Positions 1 through 5,573 of a stretch of 7,996 nucleotides of DNA are shown piece after piece. Each line of letters begins with the position of its first letter. Positions within the stretch are counted from its first letter, which is position 1. The notes below the pieces were generated by a model, which was given only the letters and a program-made list of their open reading frames with translations, was not told where the DNA came from and did no database searches. Position numbers and translations under genes: made by a program. The DNA comes from CAZIQY01 sp964541605 (GTDB lineage: Bacteria; Desulfobacterota; Syntrophia; Syntrophales; UBA2185): positions 1 to 7,996 of the forward strand of contig CAZIQY010000106.1 of the NCBI GenBank assembly GCA_964541605.1. Direction: 5' to 3'.

Positions 1-68
1 TTTGATAATCCCCTTACTTCTTTGCCGTCTTGATTAGTTTCAATCCACGCCCCCGCGCGGGGGGCGAC
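1..68 (-). CRISPR. Leader-proximal end of a type I-C CRISPR array (one repeat, one spacer)
   Basis: One 32-nt repeat (37-68) is followed, in minus-strand reading, by up to 36 nt of unique sequence (1-36). This length matches a type I-C spacer, so the window probably ends at or near the next repeat. The array lies just behind cas2 in the same orientation. The repeat in minus orientation begins GTCGCCCC and ends GTGGATTGAAAC, the well-known type I-C repeat signature. Because it abuts the leader, this is the newest repeat-spacer unit. Only one repeat is visible, so the array call rests on repeat identity and on the adjacent complete cas operon, not on seen periodicity. Confidence 0.93.
37..68 (-). 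repeat. Type I-C CRISPR direct repeat with hairpin and 11-nt handle
   Basis: In minus-strand reading the repeat contains a strong hairpin. Repeat bases 3-9 (CGCCCCC, plus-strand 60-66) pair with bases 15-21 (GGGGGCG, 48-54) around a CGCGC loop. The 11 bases after the stem (TGGATTGAAAC, plus-strand 37-47) match the 5' handle left on crRNA when Cas5c cleaves after base 21 at the stem base, as established for type I-C Cas5. The repeat is very GC-rich, in contrast with the AT-rich leader beside it. Confidence 0.93.
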
Positions 69-130
69 TGTTATTTTCTAACTAAGCTAATTTAATAACT
101 TTTTTTCAATACTTACGCGTATGACCGCCA

Positions 131-159
131 AATATTTTATGAACAGATTCATTTGTCAA
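131..159 (-). promoter_or_regulatory. Predicted leader promoter for pre-crRNA
   Basis: On the minus strand a perfect -35 box TTGACA (154-159) is separated by exactly 17 bp from AATATT (131-136), which matches the -10 consensus at four of six positions. Transcription would start near position 123-125, leaving about 55 nt before the first repeat at 68. The position and direction are what a pre-crRNA promoter needs. It is predicted from sequence only. Confidence 0.6.
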
Positions 160-218
160 AGAGCCGATTAAAAATAACCTTATATTTCTATACCTTACAA
201 CTTTTGCGATTCCCCCTG

Positions 219-248
219 AGAAAACATGTCCGCTTCAGGTTCGCAGAC
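219..248 (-). terminator. Possible weak terminator after cas2
   Basis: Just after the cas2 stop, the minus strand can form a 6-bp stem, GTCTGC (243-248) with GCGGAC (228-233), including one G-U pair and a 9-nt loop. It is followed within 3 nt by a short T-rich run (ATGTTTTCTC). The stem is short and the T-run is interrupted, so termination may be inefficient and some cas operon transcripts may read into the leader. Confidence 0.25.
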
Positions 249-253
249 CGCAT

Positions 254-544
254 TCATGCGATTAACGGCCCCTCCTGATCAACCGTTTCCTTTGCGCCGA
301 TATGCTCAACCCGATGCCGCCAGTTTGCGCCGAGATAGTAGAACCGTAAGCTGTCCTTTTCTTCGTCAATTTCATCTATAAGCCGTTGTTTTAAGACAGC
401 CCACTGCGCCGGGTCCACAATACATTCAAACACGGAATATTGGACCCGCTGGCCATAGTCCAGACATGCCTTTGCCACACGATTCAGGCGACGGGAACCT
501 CCGGGGTCTTTCGTCGCCACGTCATAGCTTACCAACACAAACAT
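254..544 (-). CDS. cas2: CRISPR-associated protein Cas2 (adaptation)
   Basis: Cas2 is the small ferredoxin-fold protein whose dimer bridges two Cas1 dimers in the spacer integration complex. The 96-residue length is typical of type I-C Cas2. The first beta strand (residues 2-7, FVLVSY) ends in D8 of the VSYDV motif, the conserved metal-position aspartate of the family. The C-terminus, with VEHIGAK and EGPLIA, is also typical of the I-C group. The start is supported by a Shine-Dalgarno (GGGGGAG) a few bases upstream of the ATG. It is the last cas gene and lies 71 nt behind cas1, unlike its tightly coupled upstream neighbours, so it depends on its own ribosome binding site. Its distal side faces the leader and array, the usual I-C arrangement. 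Confidence 0.96.
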   Translation of the reverse strand: MFVLVSYDVATKDPGGSRRLNRVAKACLDYGQRVQYSVFECIVDPAQWAVLKQRLIDEIDEEKDSLRFYYLGANWRHRVEHIGAKETVDQEGPLIA

Positions 545-580
545 TTCTCCCCCTTCATCCTTAATCTGTTATCTTTTTCT

Positions 581-608
581 ATTCACTGTCCACTATTCAC
601 CATTCACT
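581..608. repeat. Degenerate heptamer tandem repeat between cas1 and cas2
   Basis: Four consecutive 7-base units on the plus strand read ATTCACT, GTCCACT, ATTCACC, ATTCACT; on the minus strand they are of the type AGTGAAT. They fill much of the only loose junction inside the acquisition genes (545-615). Similar GTGAATAGTGAAT-type short tandem repeats occur between genes in a number of bacterial genomes. I know of no established function, and nothing here points to one. Confidence 0.6.
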
Positions 609-615
609 ACCTCAA

Positions 616-1647
616 TCACTTCCAGATAAACGGCGGGTAGCCGTCCAGATCGTCCCGCAGATACCGTGCCATCAAAAGTGCCTGAATGTGAAACAATATT
701 CCGAGCATCACCTTCTCACCAAGAAAGGGGTGTGTTATCTCCTCCTGTTTCCGCTCCTGATAGGCTACAAGCACTGTCTTTCGCGTATCGTCATTCATGA
801 CAACCGCGCTGGAATCCATCTTATTAAACCCCTTATCCTGAACTTGTTGAAGGTTAATGAGCGAGAGCGCCAGACGGTCGGCTATAAAGGGTCTGAACTC
901 CTCCATCAAATCGAGGGCAAGTCCCGGTCTTCCGGGGCGGTCCCTGTGCAGAAATCCTACAGCCGGGTCGAGCCCTACTGTTTCCAACGCTGACCGGACA
1001 TCGTGCATGAGAAGGGTGTAGATGAAGGATAAAAGGCAATTTACGTTGTCGAGGGGTGGCCTCCGGTTTCGCTCATCGAAACGGAATGTCTCTTTCTGGG
1101 TAACGATCAGATGATCAAAAACGTTGAAATAGATGTGAGCAGAATCCCCTTCTATTCCCCGCAGGGCATCAAGAGGATACTCATTATTAAAAAAATCGAG
1201 TTGATGGGTTAGCCGCATAACAGCAAAGCGCAATTCCTGTGCGTTTATCTTATCTCCATGATCCCGAATGGCCCTCTGCAATACACTTCGGCAGTTTGCA
1301 ATCTTTCCAGTGAGGACTGACCTTGCCACCTCTGCCGAAAATTTCATATCATCAGCCTTGCGGTACTGTTCTCGGCGCAGAAGGACATTTCCTGAGACAG
1401 GCCCCTGGACTTTGGCAAGAAAACGTCCGTGCTCCGAAAGAAAGCTTATTGCCACGTCATTTTCAGCGCAAAAGCCCATCAGATAAGGACTGCACGAAAC
1501 ATTGCCGAAACAGACAATCCCTCCGATGGTATGGACAGGAATACGCAAACGCGCCTCTCCATCGACCTTGACGACGACCGTTTCTCCTTCTTTGGCGAGG
1601 TATGACCCCTGCGTGGTCACATATAATGTATTAAGATGTTTTTTCAT
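616..1647 (-). CDS. cas1: CRISPR-associated endonuclease/integrase Cas1, type I-C
   Basis: Cas1 is the metal-dependent integrase that, with Cas2, inserts prespacers at the leader-repeat junction. The product is 343 residues, the normal I-C size. The N-terminal beta-rich domain (about residues 1-90) starts LNTLYVTTQGSYL and includes the usual GNVSCSP stretch. The alpha-helical catalytic domain carries the expected active-site residues: E166 in GIEGDSA, H234 in GFLHRDRPGRPG, and the acidic pair D246/E249 in LALDLMEEFRP. The LHRDRPGRPGLALDLMEE block is characteristic of the I-C branch. The ATG overlaps the cas4 stop by 4 nt (ATGA), so translation is probably coupled to cas4, which fits the known physical partnership of Cas4 and Cas1. 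No truncation or frameshift is seen. Confidence 0.98.
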   Translation of the reverse strand: MKKHLNTLYVTTQGSYLAKEGETVVVKVDGEARLRIPVHTIGGIVCFGNVSCSPYLMGFCAENDVAISFLSEHGRFLAKVQGPVSGNVLLRREQYRKADDMKFSAEVARSVLTGKIANCRSVLQRAIRDHGDKINAQELRFAVMRLTHQLDFFNNEYPLDALRGIEGDSAHIYFNVFDHLIVTQKETFRFDERNRRPPLDNVNCLLSFIYTLLMHDVRSALETVGLDPAVGFLHRDRPGRPGLALDLMEEFRPFIADRLALSLINLQQVQDKGFNKMDSSAVVMNDDTRKTVLVAYQERKQEEITHPFLGEKVMLGILFHIQALLMARYLRDDLDGYPPFIWK

Positions 1648-2276
1648 GGCGTATCAACCATTCGTGCTAAATAACGTTTCACCAACGACTTTTTTCCAAC
1701 CGCCTTCGGCATGCATTCCCCGATGAGTGAACAGCTTTCACAGCGCTTCGCATATACCGGAGGCGGCGTAATGCCTGAAGCGATAAGTTGATGTGCCTTC
1801 TGTGCATCCTCTTCCGTTTCTTTGCGAAGGGCATCATCGAAAACAACATCAAGACGTCTGCGGGTACGGCCATAGAATATGGCCCCTTTTGGAATAGGAA
1901 CAGATAGCATCTCTTCCAGACAGATTGCCTGGGCGCAAAGCTGAATCTTATCAGAGTGGTCTGGCTTGGGCTTTCCCCGTTTATACTCCACGGGAAAAGG
2001 CTGCCAGATATTCCTGTCTATCCGGTGAAATTCTACCACATCAGCCTTACCGATCAATCCGAGCTGCAGAGACCGCAGGGGAATGCCATATTCAATACGT
2101 ACATTCCCTCTCGACTCCCGTTGTTCCTCGTGAACCTTCTCGTGCATGATCCGGCCTTCGGCAGTCAAGCCACTCTCCTGCCATATCTGCTCGACGTAGA
2201 TCAAGGCACACTGACGCTCACAGAATACGATGTGCTGCAAGGCAGAGAGTTGTATAAAGTCTTCTTCAGTAAACAT
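1644..2276 (-). CDS. cas4: CRISPR-associated exonuclease Cas4 (RecB-like, Fe-S)
   Basis: Cas4 associates with Cas1 in type I-C, trims prespacers and ensures that spacers come from PAM-flanked sequence in the right orientation. The 210-residue product shows a full RecB-family nuclease core: H45 in the GRIMHEKVHEE helix, D79 in GKADVVEF, E97 and K99 in PVEYKRGKPK, and the QLCAQA helix (112-117). Four cysteines can bind a 4Fe-4S cluster: C19 in FCERQCAL near the N-terminus, and C179, C182 and C188 near the C-terminus (CESCSLIGEC). The start lies 5 nt after the cas7 stop, with only a weak AGGG ribosome site, so translation is likely coupled to cas7. The stop overlaps the cas1 start. All residues needed for activity appear present. 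Confidence 0.97.
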   Translation of the reverse strand: MFTEEDFIQLSALQHIVFCERQCALIYVEQIWQESGLTAEGRIMHEKVHEEQRESRGNVRIEYGIPLRSLQLGLIGKADVVEFHRIDRNIWQPFPVEYKRGKPKPDHSDKIQLCAQAICLEEMLSVPIPKGAIFYGRTRRRLDVVFDDALRKETEEDAQKAHQLIASGITPPPVYAKRCESCSLIGECMPKAVGKKSLVKRYLARMVDTP

Positions 2277-2281
2277 TATCC

Positions 2282-3145
2282 CTATATCATCTCGTCCAAA
2301 GTAACACCTGTGGGAACACTTCCTTTATCGATTTCGACTATATAATCCGAGAAAGCTCTTGCTGGTTTTGCTGTTCCCTCAGTCCTTTTTACTTTAACCA
2401 ATTCAAAAAGTTTATGTGCCGGTGCATTCCCTAAGGCACTGTCGTGCTTGAAAACGATCAGTTTACGGGCATTCATTTTGCCCCGGGCCGCTGAATGATC
2501 ATGGTCGAACATATTAACGAGGGCACCCCAGAGCAGTTTAAGATCATCCTCCGAAAAACCGGTCTGTGCAGCTAAGTGAGCTGAAATATAGCCTTCCGCA
2601 CGGTAAAGGGCGTAAGGCACGATATGCTTGCTCCCCATCATCCTTTCTTTTTCTCTTTCGGCCTCTGTTTCCACAGCTACGCGTGTGATACTCACTTCCA
2701 TAGGGACGATGGCATCGATGCTTCGCCCAAAATTGAACTGAACAGGACCACGAACTTGTCCGCAGTTATTTTCTTTCATCATCATCACAGCACCAAAGGC
2801 ACGTACGTCAAAATAATTTTTACACATGAAAATACGTCCCAATTCGGCTGCTTTCAATTTATCCTTTTTCTCTTCAGCAGAAAGTGGCTGGTAAGCCCCC
2901 CCTCTTTCAGTCGTAAGAACAGCAGCTTTTTCTCTAACATAAATTTTGAAAGGCGACTGATTACCTTTCACAATTTCAACGAAATTACGGATTTTCCTTT
3001 TCATACAGACATCGGTCACGAGACCGTAACTCGTCTCCGGATCGATGCGCGGCATATTGCCTGCGTCGGGGTCACCGTTGGGGTTCCCATTTTCAACATC
3101 AAATAAATACACAAACTCATAACGGTTCTTGATTGTCTCGCCCAT
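2282..3145 (-). CDS. cas7: Cascade backbone subunit Cas7c (Csd2)
   Basis: Cas7c is the repeated backbone subunit of I-C Cascade; several copies coat the crRNA spacer. I use the start at 3145, giving 287 residues, the usual Csd2 length, although the frame is open upstream. The chosen ATG has a strong AGGAGG (3155-3160) at 9-nt spacing, and the protein then begins at the conserved N-terminus RYEFVYLFDVENGNPNGDP (residues 8-26), the hallmark of the Csd2/Cas7 group. Further family motifs are YFDVRAFGAVM and CGQVRGPVQFNFGRSIDAI, part of the RNA-binding RRM-like core. The 30 extra upstream residues would be basic, low-quality sequence lying over the end of cas8c. The gene starts 1 nt after the cas8c stop and ends 5 nt before cas4. 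Confidence 0.97.
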   Translation of the reverse strand: MGETIKNRYEFVYLFDVENGNPNGDPDAGNMPRIDPETSYGLVTDVCMKRKIRNFVEIVKGNQSPFKIYVREKAAVLTTERGGAYQPLSAEEKKDKLKAAELGRIFMCKNYFDVRAFGAVMMMKENNCGQVRGPVQFNFGRSIDAIVPMEVSITRVAVETEAEREKERMMGSKHIVPYALYRAEGYISAHLAAQTGFSEDDLKLLWGALVNMFDHDHSAARGKMNARKLIVFKHDSALGNAPAHKLFELVKVKRTEGTAKPARAFSDYIVEIDKGSVPTGVTLDEMI

Positions 3146-3146
3146 C

Positions 3147-3509
3147 TTATTCACCCTCCTTTTGGTTTTCTGATTTTGTGTAGAACGCCTGCCTCTGATG
3201 ATAATACCCAATGGCAAACATTCCCTGGTCATCAAGACTCAGATGTGCCGGAAACTTCTTAACTTCGCAAACTATTTCTTCAATCAGTTTGTCAGTCCAT
3301 CTGCCATACTCCGCCTTCTGGATGTGATGCTGAGCCAACCGGAGGAGCTGTGGAAAGACGACGCTGGGCGTCGCCGAAGCCGAACCATAGAAACGATCCT
3401 TGATGGTGGTATTGGCGCCGGGAATGGCGTCCTTCTGCGCCTTCTCCAGGACGGCGAAGAGCCTTCCCAGACGGTACGCGATATGGGTTGATTCCTTATC
3501 CAATGACAT
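3147..3509 (-). CDS. cas11c: Cas11c small subunit, internally initiated within cas8c
   Basis: In type I-C systems the small Cascade subunit has been shown to be translated from an internal start inside cas8c. Here an in-frame ATG at codon 457 of cas8c gives a 120-residue protein ending at the same stop. It is preceded by a strong Shine-Dalgarno, GGGAGGTC (3513-3520), with the ATG only a few bases on, a context hard to explain by the coding need alone. The protein starts MSLDKESTHIAYRLGRLFAV and is rich in predicted helix (for example LGRLFAVLEKAQKDAI and LLRLAQHHIQKAEYG), as expected of the helical Cas11 fold. It should line the Cascade belly with Cas7 and stabilise the displaced strand. The size and position match known Cas11c; expression here is inferred. 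Confidence 0.85.
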   Translation of the reverse strand: MSLDKESTHIAYRLGRLFAVLEKAQKDAIPGANTTIKDRFYGSASATPSVVFPQLLRLAQHHIQKAEYGRWTDKLIEEIVCEVKKFPAHLSLDDQGMFAIGYYHQRQAFYTKSENQKEGE

Positions 3510-4877
3510 GGTGACCTCCCTATTTATGAGATTTATACGGAATTTTCTTGCAAGGCAGGCCTTGATAATGGCTGCCCGCAGATAATTGACTTCCTGATCC
3601 GCTCGAATACGACCGATCACGGCTGACAGCAGGTTTTGAGGATATGCTAAGCCCGTCAAGATGGATCGCATTAAGACACCCGCCAGGAGAGGCTTAAGGT
3701 TATCCCAATTCGGTTTCGTTTTTGACTTGTGGTTGATGAATGTTTCCAATAAAATTTGCCGTATAGTGGGAAAATCATGGTCACTTTCGTAGCGCTTGAC
3801 TATGGAGATATCTCGAAAATGCTGGCCGATTTTTTCCAACATATCGCCGACGGTGCCGACATGCCAGAAACGCACGGATATCCGTGCGGCACTCGGCGAT
3901 AGGCCGAGGATGAAAAACGGCACGTCCGGGTCGCCGAATTCCCGGGGCATCTTGCCATCCCGAATAGCTTCCAAGAATAGCCGTATCTGCTGAATATTAC
4001 TTGCATCTTCCTGAGGATTGAGGATCATTCCCATAAACCCCTCGATGGGCGAGGCGCGTGCCGTCCAAAAAACGGTAATCGTTTCACCAATTTTGACCCT
4101 CTGCCTGTTGTCCCTCACTAATAGGTAGTTGAGTGCCGTTGTGTAATTGAAAGCCTCCACTTTTCCAACCGGGGCGTTCAAGTTTTGATCCTTTCCATAG
4201 GAGTGGGAAGAATCGTTATTGAATGAAACCAGTGCGGCCTCAGCGGTCGAGGTGCCATCTATACCCTTGACACCGGGATGCAAACAGGAAATCTGTTTCT
4301 CTTGGCCACTGATCAGGCACATCCCGACACCGCCAACGTTATCTTTACGGTAGAACTCCGTCCAAACCGCCAAAACCGCCTGTGTTTCATGGACGTATTG
4401 AAGCCTTCCATCCAAGCGAAACACAACATTGGACCCGGCAAGTTGATCCAATTCATGACGAACAGATGTCTCTGTTGGGTTCCAGCGATCGATGAACTTG
4501 AGGACGGCTTTTACACCAGCATCATCCAGGCTATCGCCCAGTTCATGTTGAAAATCCTTGAACTTTTGGAATTTCTCCGCAGTCCGGGAGGGCTTTCCAT
4601 CTGGCTCGAAGCCAATTACATACGCCGCTGCACCCCAGAGAAAATCAGGATCAACTCCGCTGGCTTTTTTCCTTCCAAGGCCAGGAACGATCATCTGTTT
4701 AGGAATTGGTTTCGGCTTGGCTGGCTCACGAAGATCCATGATTTGAACGAGGTTGCCGTTTTCGTCGATGATGAGGACGAAATGAACCGACCGCCTGAAA
4801 AAACCCAAGGTGGGCGCGGCCGAATCTTCCTCCTTCTGTAACCGTTCGTAATATTCGTTGAGCACTTGCAGGATCAT
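3147..4877 (-). CDS. cas8c: Cascade large subunit Cas8c (Csd1)
   Basis: Cas8c is the large subunit of I-C Cascade, which reads the PAM and helps open the target duplex. The product is 576 residues, normal for Csd1. The N-terminus MILQVLNEYYERL is typical of the family, and the central blocks near residues 185-240 (GMCLISG, SCLHPGVKGIDG, SFNNDSSHSYGKDQN, NAPVG, YTTALNYLL) and TVFWTA near 270 match it well. The start overlaps the cas5 stop by 4 nt (ATGA) behind a strong GAAAGGGGGTGA ribosome site. The C-terminal 120 codons are also the separate small-subunit gene cas11c (see that entry). The gene ends 1 nt before cas7. No frameshift is seen. Cas8c is the most divergent Cascade protein, so I name no active residues. 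Confidence 0.96.
   Translation of the reverse strand: MILQVLNEYYERLQKEEDSAAPTLGFFRRSVHFVLIIDENGNLVQIMDLREPAKPKPIPKQMIVPGLGRKKASGVDPDFLWGAAAYVIGFEPDGKPSRTAEKFQKFKDFQHELGDSLDDAGVKAVLKFIDRWNPTETSVRHELDQLAGSNVVFRLDGRLQYVHETQAVLAVWTEFYRKDNVGGVGMCLISGQEKQISCLHPGVKGIDGTSTAEAALVSFNNDSSHSYGKDQNLNAPVGKVEAFNYTTALNYLLVRDNRQRVKIGETITVFWTARASPIEGFMGMILNPQEDASNIQQIRLFLEAIRDGKMPREFGDPDVPFFILGLSPSAARISVRFWHVGTVGDMLEKIGQHFRDISIVKRYESDHDFPTIRQILLETFINHKSKTKPNWDNLKPLLAGVLMRSILTGLAYPQNLLSAVIGRIRADQEVNYLRAAIIKACLARKFRINLINREVTMSLDKESTHIAYRLGRLFAVLEKAQKDAIPGANTTIKDRFYGSASATPSVVFPQLLRLAQHHIQKAEYGRWTDKLIEEIVCEVKKFPAHLSLDDQGMFAIGYYHQRQAFYTKSENQKEGE
3513..3520 (-). promoter_or_regulatory. Internal ribosome binding site for cas11c
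   Basis: Minus-strand GGGAGGTC lies in the cas8c coding sequence 3 nt before the internal ATG at 3507-3509, with the GGAGG core 5-6 nt upstream. It is among the strongest Shine-Dalgarno matches in the operon and decides the cas11c start. Confidence 0.8.
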
Positions 4878-5527
4878 GCCGTCACCCCCTTTCCGTTCAT
4901 GGGGGGCACTTCGATGATGCCAGCCCGCATGATCGCCCGGAAAAACTTTGCCTCCATTTCCTTTTCAAAGTCGATGTCATTGAGCATCCAACCGAGATCC
5001 ATCTCTCCCTTCAAGGCGGATGATGGGATATCATCGGTGACAGGTTCGAAATGTGCAGGAAATTCCCGGCAACCGAGGTAAGGATGATGAAAACACTGCC
5101 CTTTTGCAGCGCGCCGGTCGAACATCTCCTTGTGCTTGCTGGAGTTGTTATCTTCGCTTCCCGTGAAGGCAAAGTGGGCCTCGATAACGTAGGCCACATC
5201 GCGCAGGATCAGCGCCGCCCGCTGCTGCCGGTCGTCCTCGATGAAGACCTCCACCGGGGAGCAACCGTCATTCATTGCCTTTTTCACCGTGCCCGGCACC
5301 AGTTTGCCCGATAGTTCGTTGCGCCGGATGTTGTCGAACCGGATCGGATTGAGAACATGAATCCGGTGAACGACCCAGACGATAGCCGGTTTCCAGTAAA
5401 TTGCCTCAAGAATACCTCTTGCCGCCGACGGAGTCATAACATCGTAGCTTACCCGTTCAACTTTCATTTCCGGACGAGTAAAGCAGGCATATTCTCCCCA
5501 TACCTTCAATTTGATACCATATGACAT
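4874..5527 (-). CDS. cas5c: Cas5c (Cas5d), crRNA-processing endoribonuclease and Cascade subunit
   Basis: In type I-C, which lacks Cas6, Cas5 itself cuts pre-crRNA at the base of the repeat hairpin and then stays on the 5' handle in Cascade. The 217-residue product is of normal length. It opens with the RRM-type strand YGIKLKVWGEYACFTRPEMK and has the conserved block TPSAARGILEAIYWKP. By alignment from memory to the characterised Bacillus halodurans enzyme (Y46, K116, H117), the catalytic residues would be Y44 in AIYWKP and K131-H132 in SSKHKEMF. A GCREFPAHFEP stretch near residue 153 is also typical. The start follows GAAAGGGGGTGA by 4 nt, 46 nt after cas3. The stop overlaps the cas8c ATG by 4 nt. 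Confidence 0.97.
   Translation of the reverse strand: MSYGIKLKVWGEYACFTRPEMKVERVSYDVMTPSAARGILEAIYWKPAIVWVVHRIHVLNPIRFDNIRRNELSGKLVPGTVKKAMNDGCSPVEVFIEDDRQQRAALILRDVAYVIEAHFAFTGSEDNNSSKHKEMFDRRAAKGQCFHHPYLGCREFPAHFEPVTDDIPSSALKGEMDLGWMLNDIDFEKEMEAKFFRAIMRAGIIEVPPMNGKGVTA
4882..4893 (-). promoter_or_regulatory. Ribosome binding site of cas8c, identical to that of cas5c
   Basis: Minus-strand GAAAGGGGGTGA sits 4 nt before the cas8c ATG while also encoding the end of Cas5c (GKGVT). The same 12 bases at the same spacing precede cas5c. Confidence 0.75.
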
Positions 5528-5531
5528 GAAC

Positions 5532-5543
5532 TCACCCCCTTTC
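5532..5543 (-). promoter_or_regulatory. Ribosome binding site of cas5c
   Basis: Minus-strand GAAAGGGGGTGA ends 4 nt before the cas5c ATG, placing the G-run 7 nt upstream. It lies in the 46-nt gap after cas3 and supports the chosen start. Confidence 0.75.
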
Positions 5544-5573
5544 TGTGTATTTTGCGATCTTTATGTATCATCT

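Larger units (their letters stand above)
69..253 (-). promoter_or_regulatory. CRISPR leader
   Basis: This is the 185-bp noncoding stretch between the cas2 stop codon and the first repeat. The half next to the array is strongly AT-rich, with an A-run (minus strand) about 35 bp from the repeat. It contains a good sigma70-like promoter (131-159) directed into the array and a 6-bp inverted repeat (70-75 and 94-99) touching the first repeat. The leader should both drive pre-crRNA transcription and mark the end where Cas1-Cas2 insert new spacers. Its extent is set by the flanking features; the functional part may be shorter. Confidence 0.8.

Noticed and set aside
440..640. 66-codon plus-strand frame across the cas1-cas2 junction
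   Set aside because: Antisense to cas2 and to the heptamer repeat, with no recognisable features.
2624..3106. 160-codon open frame on the plus strand
   Set aside because: Antisense to cas7; the composition (His and Phe runs) is that of a shadow frame.
3146..3235. Upstream extension of cas7 to an ATG at 3235
   Set aside because: The 30 extra residues overlap cas8c, lack a good ribosome site and are not like any Csd2 N-terminus; the ATG at 3145 has AGGAGG at 9 nt and starts at the conserved motif.
4278..4841. 187-codon open frame on the plus strand
   Set aside because: It lies wholly opposite cas8c, which has clear family motifs; no ribosome site context or recognisable protein features.
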